This document shows, one piece after another, positions 1-9,474 of a DNA stretch of 64,000 nucleotides. The DNA comes from Lentinus brumalis. Lineage: Eukaryota; Basidiomycota; Agaricomycetes; Polyporales; Polyporaceae. The DNA lies in assembly GCA_001792895.1 (NCBI GenBank), contig MARA01000014.1, positions 620,001 to 684,000 on the forward strand, in the 5' to 3' direction. Each line of letters starts with the position of its first letter. The first letter of the stretch is position 1. The translations under genes and the position numbers were made by a program. The notes beneath the pieces were generated by a model. The model made no database searches. It saw only the letters and a list, made by a program, of their open reading frames with translations, and was not told the origin of the DNA.

Positions 1-327
1 TGGGCATCTCACGGTCATCCGGTACGGTACAGACGCATCGCAGACATGGGGTACAACATACTAACTACTCAACAGCAATGGCACATCATCATGCAAGAAG
101 AGATGCACCCGGAACGCAGCGCCTTGACGGTGACACAGCGCGGAGCTGACGTGTATCGTCAGTCTCAGCGTTTGTCGGATGGGGTAGCACGCGCAGGGGT
201 AGTTCTGCACCCGGCGTACTCACGCGCTGTTGGAGGTGGAGAAGTTGAAGAAGGGGCGGCGAGTGATTCTGATGATATGCCTGAGCTTGTCGCATTTGGC
301 GATTCCGACTCGTCTGAGGACGACTAG
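1..327 (+). CDS. C-terminal fragment of an unrecognised protein (5' end outside window)
   Basis: The frame is open from the first base of the window, through a Met codon at 46, to a TAG at 325-327. It could therefore be the 3' end of a longer gene entering from the left rather than a 93-residue protein. The tail is strongly acidic and serine-rich (repeated D/E/S, ending in DSDSSEDD), a style common at the C-termini of nuclear or transposon-encoded proteins. I recognise no domain. Its neighbour is a dead retrotransposon on the opposite strand, so a transposon-derived origin is possible but is only inferred. Confidence 0.3.
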   Translation, partial: WASHGHPVRYRRIADMGYNILTTQQQWHIIMQEEMHPERSALTVTQRGADVYRQSQRLSDGVARAGVVLHPAYSRAVGGGEVEEGAASDSDDMPELVAFGDSDSSEDD

Positions 328-399
328 TTACTTGTGCTGTACTAGCTAATATTGTATGTGGGCGGTCTGATGTATGCATGCATGTATCAACTTATTCAT

Positions 400-560
400 G
401 TACCCGCCGGGTTCCCTGACCTAGGGTACGTACCCAATGCACACCCATACCTGCATCAATAGTACCCCAACCCGCTGAGACCCTTGGGTGCCCGGGTACG
501 GGTATAGTCGGGGTACGGGTACGGGTACTCTTGGATATACCCTAGGGTTACCCGTGCTCT
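400..560. repeat. GGGTAC-rich degenerate short repeat
   Basis: Units of the type GGGTAC or CGGGTA recur irregularly (about 415-445 and 487-560), with accompanying CCCTAGGG palindromic pieces. It lies at the 3' end of the retrotransposon remnant on the minus strand and extends past the last conserved codons, so it may be the element's terminal simple repeat or its insertion target. Confidence 0.45.
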
Positions 561-1740
561 TGCCTAGCGCCTGCGCTATCAGCGCATCAGCAAAGGAGGT
601 CCACGTAGCTCGTGAGTTGTCTAGCCTGAGGTAGTGTCTCATCCACATGATGCTGACGGCCTCGTTACGTGCCTCTATGTCTAGTAGTTTGATTCCCCCC
701 TTCTCAATTGGCAGGGCGAGGGTATCCCTCCCCACTCGAGGGTGCTTATCTCCTTTCCAGACGAAATCCATCATGAGGGAGGTGAGTCTCTTGCAGACTG
801 AGTCAGGCATGGTCTGTGCTGCGGTAAGGAACTGGGTGTGGCCGCCGATTACCATCCCTGCTATGAGTTTCCTCCCGTAGACTGTGGGGTTTCACTTACC
901 CCATCGTTGCAGGTGGCTTTCCACTTTAGCGATGGTGGGAGCCCAGATCGCCTCATTGTCGACGCCATTGCCAATCCATGCACCTAAAGATCGCACTGCT
1001 TCACCGTCGCCGAGGATCTGCACATCGCATGGGAGTGACCGACCAAGGACGGACTGCGATCCACATTCGATCAGCTCCTTCCTGAAGCTTGGTGAGCCGA
1101 TTGGGATAACCTCTGTCTTCTCCGCATTGAAGCAAGCTCTTGCAGCGAGGCACCAGCTGTCAAGGATTCCTTTGAGGACTGTGTAGTCATCTCTTTCGCT
1201 CAGGTACGTGGTGGTATTGTCTGCAAACAGCGTCGCGATGAGCCGTTCTGCTGCTCCAGGTACCTTGATGCCTGCCAGAGTCGACGCGCGTAGCGCCGCC
1301 GCAAGAGGCTCGATAGCGAGGTCGAAGAGAAGGCACGACAGCGGGTCCCCCTGTCGTGCCCCTCGGGTAACGGCAACGAAGTCGCTTTGGACTCCGTTGG
1401 CAATGACAGAGCTCTTAGCGTTGGCATAGAGCTTCTGTACCATGTTGATCAGGTTCCCGGGCAGATTGAAGTGTTGGAGGACCTTCCAGAGGTACGCATG
1501 GTTGATTTTGTCGTAGGCTTTCTCCTGGTCCAGCGCGACGATCACACCATTGACTTCCTCTGTTGCAGCATAGTCAATGACCAGTTTTGACAGCTTGATG
1601 TGATCAAAGATCCGCCGTCCCGGCACGAATCCCGCCTGGTCTGGGTGTATCAGGTCAGGTGCAGCTTTAGCCAGCCGGTTCGCTAATGTCTTCATCATTA
1701 GCTTGTAGTCCGCGTTCAGGACTGTTATAGGGCTTGACTT
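421..1740 (-). pseudogene. Non-LTR retrotransposon (LINE) reverse transcriptase remnant
   Basis: Translation on the minus strand gives a recognisable reverse transcriptase. From about 1740 it reads a PITVLNADYKLMMKTLANRL block, then DQAGFVPGRR, then the VALDQEKAYDKINHAYLW palm motif, then GARQGDPLSCLLF. A post-RT region with HTQFLTAAQTMP follows. The element is broken in three ways. The catalytic [FY]ADD motif reads FADN, so one metal-binding aspartate is lost. A TGA at 892-894 interrupts the frame between the LQRWGK block and NPTVYGRK, which otherwise continues in the same frame. The 5' part (endonuclease, ORF1) is absent beyond 1740, where a different sequence begins. It resembles fungal Tad-type elements. 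Not functional. Confidence 0.85.
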
Positions 1741-2001
1741 CTCTCTTGCTTGGTATTATCTCTTGCTTATTTTCTTACTCGTTGCTTGCTCCGGTATAAA
1801 CTCCGGTTCTCTTGTCTATCCGAAATTGAAGACCTTCGTGGATCCTCAAGGCGTTGATTAATAGCTTCACCGAAGTCTTCATTCCTTGCACACATCGTTC
1901 CGGACTTCGTAACTCCGTAACTCCGTCCGGACTTCCACCGGACTCCATCCCAGCGCGCACTGTCTTAACACCCGGTCCTCAATGGGGGTGTGCCACCAAC
2001 A
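1735..2001 (-). repeat. Possible LTR fragment abutting the LINE remnant
   Basis: On the minus strand this block starts TGTTGGTGGCACACC just after a purine-rich CTGGGAGAT and runs to about AGAGAAGTCA where the reverse transcriptase begins. TGTT...CA ends and a purine tract are what a copia-type LTR would show. I find no target-site duplication, no second LTR and no gag-pol frame to the right, so boundaries and identity are tentative. Confidence 0.3.
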
Positions 2002-2140
2002 ATCTCCCAGCCCCTGACCTGCTGAATAGCCAATAGAGAGTATATTGTAGTAAGTAGTACATGTATCCGAGTTGGGTAAGTCGTGAGTAATGGTAAATGA
2101 AAGGACACATTATTACAAACTACTCAGGAGTAGAATTTAA

Positions 2141-2749
2141 CTAGTACCGGGGTGGACCACTACCGAGCTGTTTGAGCTCCCTCAGCATTGCTTCTGCTAT
2201 ATTTTCAAGAATGACATATAAGTTATTTCCACTAAATCTCTTCACCACAGGCTCTTCTGGTCGAGGATATGTGGTAAATGGGTCTTGGTATGCTGGAGCA
2301 GGTTGAATCACCACTGAGGTATGTAGTATATCAGCTTAATGAACAGCGCTCAAGGTCAAACCTCAGAATGTGACATACCCGTGCAGGTTACAGTCCACCA
2401 GTCAGATATATATCCCTGAGGTGTATGATGAATGGTCCAGTGAGGAGTCCGTGAAACATCTCCGCCTAGACCGCCTGTGGCATGTTAGTGCTTATCAGAT
2501 GTTGGTCTAGGGTAAGTAGCAGCTGTAATGAACCTACTCAAATTGTCCCGCAGTACCACATTTGTCAGTGCTGATCATTAGAAGTCAGCACTCACTAAGC
2601 ATCTGTTTCATGAATGAAATGTGCCTACCATCATATAATAATTGTATATGATTCCGACTCTCTGGAGATGAAGGGGCCCTCAGCAGTCGTTTGACTGCTT
2701 CTTTCAGTTGAGTGTCGAGAGGTGTGTTCATGTTCAAGCTGCCTGACAT
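2141..2749 (-). CDS. Small hypothetical protein, three exons
   Basis: This gene is invisible to simple ORF scanning. Exon 1 (2749 to 2629) starts MSGSLNMNTPLDTQLKEAV. Exon 3 (2313 to 2141) ends in AEAMLRELKQLGSGPPRY and a TAG. The middle exon (2474 to 2379) reads GLGGDVSRTPHWTIHHTPQG and ends in a GTATGT donor. Intron 1 (2475-2628) begins GTAGGC and ends with a good ACTAAC branch site and CACAG. Intron 2 (2314-2378) ends in CTCAG. All phases agree, giving about 129 residues. The alternative of a shorter intron 1 (2571-2628) keeps the frame but meets a TAA at 2485-2487. No family recognised. Coding-like amino-acid usage and consistent splice phases are the evidence. Confidence 0.55.
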
Positions 2750-4110
2750 GCTGCTAGGTAGTACTAAGCACTGGTGGATAAGTAATTGGTTCAGGTTGAA
2801 TCTTTAAAAACTGTAGGAGAGCATAAGCCATCAATAACTTGACAAGAGAGGTTTGGGAGTAATATTCATACTAACCGTGAGATGCACTCAAGTGTACGAC
2901 TTGGAGTAGAGGTTATACTAGGTGACGGAGGGCAGAAGGGAGTACGGGAAGTGGTGGTTTTTGTGAGGGATGAAGCGGATCAGCCTGCTGTTTTTATACC
3001 AGACTGTACCTAGTAGAAGTAACTGACTGACCATCGTCGCAAAGAGACATCATCGAATAATAAGACAGGGGGCGGCCATTCGAGTGGGGATTCTGTGACT
3101 ACTTGACGAGTCGGGGGCCGGGGCGCACACATTTGGTGAGTGGGGCTATAAGGCAACGAGTTTGAACAAAAGTGACCCCTTGTTGGTTGCGAGTCAAAGC
3201 GGAGCGAGCATTTGAGCATGAAGATGACGACAAGTGGGGGCGTAATGAGGGACAAGTGTTGGGCAACGCACCAGATAGTAATGGTGTGTTGTTGACATAT
3301 ACCAACTTCAATCCGATGGCTCGGGGTGTAATACTACGTAGCATGAATGCTGGGTTGCTAGCCCTTGCTGCCCGGGTGGCGCAGGTGAAAGAAGAGCTGT
3401 TGTGGTAAATGAGAAATAGCCCTTGTCAGCAGAAACTTGCAGCATGAATGACGAGGATCCGGATGATGCCGACCACTGCTAGCAGCGCACCGAAGCGTTG
3501 AGTTGAACTGCGACCGCAACTTGGAAGTTGCACGCACTGAGAGTGGCGCATCCTAGCGGCGAGTACAACTGAAGCTGATCGCAAGTGTAGCTTGATGTTC
3601 ACGCCCAGATGCTAAGGAGCTCTGACTGTCAGCTGTGGTAGGCAAGCCGCCAAACGTGACCGTTTTATTTAAGCGCTCAGACGTCGAACGAATCTCGGAT
3701 TCTACAACGCTTCCTCAGGTCTTTCACTCGCTACTCCCTCAAGTTGCACCGTCAACTGACGCTCAATCTGAATATCTCCTATCTCCAAAGATGTCTGTGA
3801 CCGCCGCTGTACCCAGTGCAACAATTCACCAACTCCTGGCGACCACCTTCTAATCAATGATTCGAAACAGAGACCCGTGTCGCTTGGGCTCGAAGGCACG
3901 TAAGTACTCATTTCTTTGTGCGATGACCAAAGCCTGCATGGCAAGAATGCTTCAGGAAGGTCAAGACTGGAAGGCGGCCGTACATATCGAGGGTTGAGTC
4001 TTACTACCAAGTCTAAGACACAGTCAAGTCGTCCATTCTGAACGGAGCATGTCTCATCTCCCCGTGCTCTTCCGGCCAGGCAGCAAGTTCGGCTGAACCA
4101 ACAATCTATT
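2750..4110. other. Region without a supported gene
   Basis: About 1.3 kb with only short open frames on either strand. One plus-strand frame (about 3172-3408) has a balanced composition but matches nothing I recognise and lacks a convincing context. It may be a decayed gene fragment. Confidence 0.4.
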
Positions 4111-4111
4111 A

Positions 4112-4860
4112 CCATTGGCAAGTCACCCGTGGAGAAGCGGTTTGTCTACAACAAGATGCGCATGTAGTTCCCGCGTACATACCTTGCTCGCTATGGCAGC
4201 GATGCTAGGACACGATCATGGTCTATTCGGACACGGATCTCGACCGGTTTATCCACCGATATCACTGCGACTGCGAGGAAGTCGGGAAGGATGGGCGACG
4301 GATAGAGGAGGGAAAGGATGACAAGGATGCTGCAGAAGCAAAGGTGAAGGACAAGATACTACACAGCGGCCGAACTATGCGGCGGCGGAAGGCATCCTTG
4401 CGCGGAGGTGAGTTCGTTCATGCACATGTGGCGCAGGCTTGTCCCAGTTGAGCGTGTTGTGTTTCATCCCGGACATGTCGCCGAAACGCAACCCAACGTG
4501 CTGACGTGCCCCTCGCTCGCCGTGACACGGACGTATGGCTGGTGCGCGGGGCGGACGTTCCGAGCGGCGGACACACACGGCTCACCAACTCGACTGCCTT
4601 CAAGGTCTCTGCGCCTTCATCTGTCACCCGCATTGTCTTCTGCCTTCTGGGTCTGGCTACCTATCCCGTGCCCGCTCCACACTTCGGACTTGAGCATGCT
4701 GGATACCAGAAATAAATTCCTGGGCTCTGATCCAGGCCGGGTTGGAGGCTACTTCGTACAACACTACGGCCGAATGGGCGACTCCGACTCGCCCGCGGAT
4801 CTGGAGAATAGGCAACGAGGCCTGCCTTTGAGCAGGGGCGAGCGTCCGGATACGCCCTCG
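4112..4860 (+). pseudogene. Decayed duplicate of the hypothetical gene at 7985-8905
   Basis: The block matches 8127-8980 along its length. It contains equivalents of IGKWPVEK, LARYGSD, FIHR..C and EEVGKDGRRIEEGKD, the GTGAGT donor at 4408, and the downstream TRNKFLGSDP exon. The copy is broken. A TAG falls where the intact copy reads YLP in the ARVYLPRTYL segment. The upstream N-terminal exon is not conserved, and about 115 bases are missing relative to 8790-8903, removing most of the acidic and aromatic C-terminus. Surprisingly the intron-equivalent stretch (4408-4588) is much closer to its partner than the exon-equivalent stretch. Confidence 0.7.
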
Positions 4861-4879
4861 GAGATCATACTTGAATAAT

Positions 4880-6930
4880 CTATCGACTGGTACAATGAAC
4901 GAGAACGGAAAGGAAGTGGAGAATGACATGAGGCTATTTGCCCTCAATCTTCTTGTTGACACGTCCTCCCTGCTGTATGTTTGCGTACTAACGCTGGTTT
5001 CAATGCACTTGATATACAGATATGGTTCGCCAGCTACACACAGATGGACGGGTGAATTCACGTGCGCGCGAAGGCCATAGATTACTCTAGAGGATGAGGG
5101 AAACTGTTAGTATCTGCGGGTGTCATTCCAACTCGTCGATATTCCAAAGAGATCTCTGCCGATGGACGATGTGAGCTCCCTGAGGCTGTGATAGAGGCGA
5201 CATGCGTCAATGTAGATGAAGGTTGATGGGTTCTGCACGCGTCGCCAATATCCAAGGTGTCGTGGTAGTACGCTCATGTGGTCCAGCCTATAAACCTGTT
5301 TCCCTGTCCTCAGAGCTGGTGTGTGACATTGTCTGTTAGCTACAGCGCTCCTCGAAGGATAGACAATGGCATACCATACAACGTCATCGTACGCATCTTG
5401 TTCCCGAGTGCATCCACTTCTGTACCCATCGGTCCCATCCGGTACTCGGGACGGCGTGCCTAGTAACCTGACGAACCAACATTGGACATCCTGTGTCGAG
5501 CGGTATAGACCGTACAGGTCGCCGTCGATGCTCGTCAAGCCATGCGCAGGTACGAAGCGGATTCCGTCAGGAGTGGTAGCCAGAGGACTTATTTCACAAA
5601 CGCTCCCGTGCATATAGCCACGCGAGACTTGGGTGACCTGCTTCTGGTATCAGTGGGGCAGCTCATTCGAATAGGATCTTGCTGCTTACCGTCCCTGGGA
5701 CTACGAAAATATCTCAACACGCGGAGTTTGGGAAAACGCCAACTCGCCGCGCCTTGGGTTGAAGAATGGCCACGGCCTTTCCGAATCGGCACCGTGCCAT
5801 CGTCGATCCTCAGATGTTATCGTTGCTCCGAGTCGGGGTCTGGGTGTGCGCTCATCCCGGAGTGGGGGGAGGGGGCGCGTCGGCGGCGAACACCGTCGCC
5901 AAGACCGTCTATGTGGCGAGAAGCCCTTGATTTCGTAGTTCCGGCGGTGACCGCGGCGTGATTCCGTATGATGTGGCCTCATCGATATGCACTGGTGGTG
6001 TATCAGTGGATACGCTGCAAGACTGCTAGCGATTGCGAACTGAGCGATGCGTGGCACCACCGGGGAGAGCCTACTCCGACTCGAAGCCGAGAAATCGGCA
6101 TAGCATAGAGTAGAATTCAGCAGAGAATGTGTGAAGAGAACCTCGCACCTGCTGTTACGTACCATATGTTCAGGCTTCGAGGCGAGCCATGGCAGTGTAC
6201 TTGAGTGCGGGCAGGGTGTCAACGGTTCATATGTAGCTATGTACTCACACTGCGATGGGCGCCCCGTGTGATCAGACGTACCCTCCGACTCGGAGGTGAG
6301 TTCCGACCAATCAGTCAGAATGAGGCTTGTGTGCTTCGGGTGTATGTCTGGTCTTCTTGAGTCTTCTTGTCGACGGTGGGGCAACTCACCGATGGCAGTG
6401 GCAATTGGAACGACAAGGATCAGTTCAGATGGGAAGCACCTGCCAGGAAGCACTCCTGCGCCGCGTGGGCGCTCCGGTGCGCAGGCGTCAGCGCCCGTCG
6501 CCACATTTTGAATTCTTGTCCGCGTGTCGCCGTCATCTATACGATTGACATCGAATGCTGATCCCCCTAGAGTACATGCTACTCGAGAGGAGAGCGCAAG
6601 ACTCCGAGGGTGGTCGCCCCACTGCGGCCGCCACTGCACACACCATTAGTGCAATAGTGGCCACCGAAACCGGCGCACTTACGGTTGAAAGCTGTTGAAA
6701 GATGGTTCACGGGTTCAGATGGTTCATAAGGCGTGATGGGAACCTGTCGACGTCCAGCAATTGATGTACGCATTCTGAGGTAACGCAGTAGGTTATGCTT
6801 CCGTATAGATGGCATCGGGAGATGAACGTCAATGAAGCCTGGTCTCATCAGTATGCAGGTAGGAGAGAGAGATACGTAGCTTCGCGCCATACTCATCTTC
6901 CTGGGGATATGCAGACGAACGTGTTGAGCT
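4880..6930. other. Region without a supported gene
   Basis: Open frames exist here, including a 312-codon minus-strand frame (5701-6639) and a 168-codon minus-strand frame (5107-5613). Their composition is Arg/Ser/Pro-rich and featureless, with overlapping open frames on the other strand and no family resemblance. I read this as non-coding GC-rich spacer. Confidence 0.45.
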
Positions 6931-6937
6931 AGGCTTG

Positions 6938-7263
6938 AATCGTTTAACAGGGGGGGTGCAGGCGACCCCCCGTGGGAACGGCGGAGGCTGTCTGAGTCGG
7001 AATCCTGCCAGAGAGAGCGACGAGCGCCTGAGCAGAGCACAGCCGCTGGACGCGACGGGACACATCCTCCTCCTCATAGCCGCAGCTCTAGCATCCAGGA
7101 TATTACCAAAACTTCTGGGGGCATGGAGATAATTATACTTGAGGACTCCATAAGGTTTTCGGGACTAGCTCATGGCCATACACTTGGTGAAGCTGTCGCT
7201 CTCCAGGTGCTTGAAACTCCGCTTTCTCACGGGGGGTCGCCTGCACCCCCCTGTTAAACGATT
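6938..7263. mobile_element. 326-bp inverted-repeat (MITE-like) element with palindromic ends
   Basis: The left end (6938-6978) and the right end (7224-7263, reverse complement) share about 39 bases: AATCGTTTAACAGGGGGG, then TGCAGGCG, then ACCCCCCGTG. They differ by one G in the G run and one substitution. Each arm is itself an imperfect palindrome, GGGGGG-TGCAGGCGA-CCCCCC. There is no coding capacity between the arms. The structure suits a non-autonomous DNA element or fold-back element. I could not identify a clean target-site duplication. Confidence 0.55.
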
Positions 7264-7319
7264 CCAGCCTCTATTCGAAGAGGAACGACTGTCTTCCGCA
7301 ACTTCGAACTAGAGGCTGG
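7264..7319. repeat. Hairpin-forming inverted repeat
   Basis: CCAGCCTCTATTCGAAG (7264-7280) is mirrored by CTTCGAACTAGAGGCTGG (7302-7319) around a 21-nt loop. It sits immediately outside the right arm of the 6938-7263 element, whose own flanks carry a related GGCTTG/GGCTGG sequence, so it is probably part of the same structure. Confidence 0.55.
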
Positions 7320-7984
7320 CTTGCGAGCCTATGTTGAGCGGGATGAACAAAAGTTGCCTTTCCTTGAGATGGTCAGATCTCCGGTCGTCGGAAGCATGCC
7401 AGTCCATTGTCCAAGTCCGTTGACTGTTCCGAAGGTAAGCGCGTTGTCACTACCATTGCGTTCACGTATCCAACACTGCAAAACTCATACCCGGAATGCC
7501 ACAACACTGCGTCGTCATCAGACGGACGTCCAAGCTCAGCGTGAAGAAGTAGTCATCAACTCGGAAAACCCATTGGTCCCTCGCTTGTCAATACAACATG
7601 TTCGCTCCTGTTCACACTGACAGTGTCTAGAGGAAGGGTCTATGAGGTGAGCGGTCAAAATTACATAGCTGTTGAGTCCCGGACGTTCGCCACAATGAGA
7701 ATCACCACACCTCCTCCTGGTACTAGTAGTCTTCTTTCAACGCAGACCTCCGAGCCCATTCCTGGAGGCAAATTTTGCATGTTGAGATGAAGTTGATGAA
7801 AATCAGACATTGTCACGAGCCTAGATCAGTGATGACGCAGACGTTCAGTACAGATCTTGCCAGATACGTACGGACGACCATGCACGAAGTTTTCGGGCGT
7901 CACACACACACACCTAACTTCGACGTCGATCCTCTCAGAAAGATCTTCCCGACAATCCCCGTCAGCTGCAGAGCTCTATAGAAC

Positions 7985-8905
7985 ATGGCTGTTGCACCAA
8001 AAGCCGAGCCAAAAGACTCGACACTTCCTCCCGCTCCCAAGCTATCCGCCAAAGAACAAAAGGAGCTCGAGCAGGCTCGCAACGGCGCGCTCAAGACCCT
8101 CGCGGAGCACCGACGTGCCATCGCATGGCCCATTGGCAAGTGGCCCGTCGAGAAGCGGGTTGTCTACACCAGGGCGCGTGTGTATCTCCCGCGCACATAC
8201 CTCGCTCGCTATGGCAGCGACGTTAGGGCGGTCTACCCGGGCACGGATCTCAACCAGTTCATCCACCGACATTACTGCGAAGAAGTCGGGAAGGATGGGC
8301 GACGGATAGAGGAGGGAAAGGACGAAAAGATCGCCGCAGAGGCGAAAGAGAAGGAGAAGGACAGGACACCATGGCCGAACTATGTGGCGGCGGAAGGCAT
8401 CCTTGCGCGGAGGTGAGTTCGTTCATGCACATGTGGCGCAGGCTTGTCCCAGTTGAGCGTGTTGTGTTTCATCCCGGACATGTCGCCGCAATGCAAACCA
8501 AACGTGCTGACGTGCCCCTCGCTCGCCGTGACGCGGACGTATGGCTGGTGCGCGGGGCGGACGTTCCGAGCGGCGGACACACACGGCTCTGGACACCATG
8601 CCAACTCGACCGCCTTGTTTTCTGCTCGTTCGTCTGCTTCCCGTCTTCTCTCCTGCCTTCTGGTTCTCGCTCCGTACTGTCGTACCCGCTCCACTTCCGC
8701 CACTTCCGACATGGTCACTCTGAATACCAGAAACGAATTCCTGGGCCCCGATCCCCGGGTGGTAGGCTACTTCGTGGATGCGGACGGCGATTACCACATC
8801 AGATGGTACGACACCTTCCTGCAAGATCAATGGATGGACAATCGCAAGTGGAAGTTCGATGTTCGGCAAGACGAACACGGACATTGGGTGGACGCCGACG
8901 ACTGA
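7985..8905 (+). CDS. Hypothetical ~200-residue protein, two exons
   Basis: Exon 1 (7985-8412) encodes a charged protein beginning MAVAPKAEPKDSTLPPAPK, followed by a Lys/Glu-rich helix (about residues 20-40), a central part with LPRTYLARYGSDVRAVYPG, and a Glu/Lys-rich stretch ending YVAAEGILAR. It ends at an AG|GTGAGT donor. The best acceptor in phase is TACCAG at 8725-8730. It joins exon 2 (8731-8905), which encodes NEFLGPDPRVVGYFVDADGD and an acidic, tryptophan-rich end (HGHWVDADD). The inferred intron (318 nt) is far longer than others in the window, so a hidden exon or two separate genes remain possible. Without splicing, exon 1 stops at 8414-8416 after 143 residues. No known family recognised. 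A decayed duplicate lies at 4112-4860. Confidence 0.55.
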
Positions 8906-9474
8906 ATGGGCGTCGAGCCTCCGCCGTCCGAGGATCTGGAGGATAGAGGGTCAAGGTTTACCGTTCGAGAAGGGGATCTGGGGGCACGTCTCATGTCTAC
9001 GCACTCAATTCATCGTGTACGCTATAGCATCTAGACATCTGGAACGCAGAACACACCGCACATGCCGCCGCATAATCGCCTCACCATCTCCGTGTCCGCT
9101 GGTTTGCCAGTCGCTCATATCGGGTCTAAGATGCCTGTGGTGAGTGCCGCGTTTCTTGATCATTGGCGTCGGATGTACAGGCCCGCGCAGTTTGGGAGGA
9201 TCTTGCATGACAGCGCGAGACGAGCGGACTTTTGTTCGTCGGCCACTTCGGACGTGCCGTACCCTCAGACGTCCGCGCACTCCCGCTGTTCAATCGCACC
9301 ACCTCACGGGTGCAGTCTGTGCGCGCAGTACGTCGACTATGCAAAAGCACAAGTCAGGTATATTGCTACACAACAAAATACACGTGCGACATGGTCTGCG
9401 GCGTCCATGAGAGACCTAATCGCACCTGCACGAGCATCGAGCTCACGACGAAGTCGAACGAGGGCAGACAGAGG
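8906..9474. other. Intergenic spacer, no gene seen
   Basis: 3' flank of the hypothetical gene and 3' flank of the convergent DUF6533 gene. No conserved frame or repeat noticed. Confidence 0.4.

Noticed and set aside
1723..2001. LTR ending at CCTATAACA next to the LINE
   Set aside because: I first took TGTT...AACA as the full LTR. The CCTATAACA end is instead coding sequence of the reverse transcriptase (PITVLN), so the boundary must lie near 1735.
5701..6639. 312-codon minus-strand open frame
   Set aside because: Arg/Pro/Ser-rich, no domain, no splice partner, and competing open frames on the other strand. Most likely chance in GC-rich DNA.
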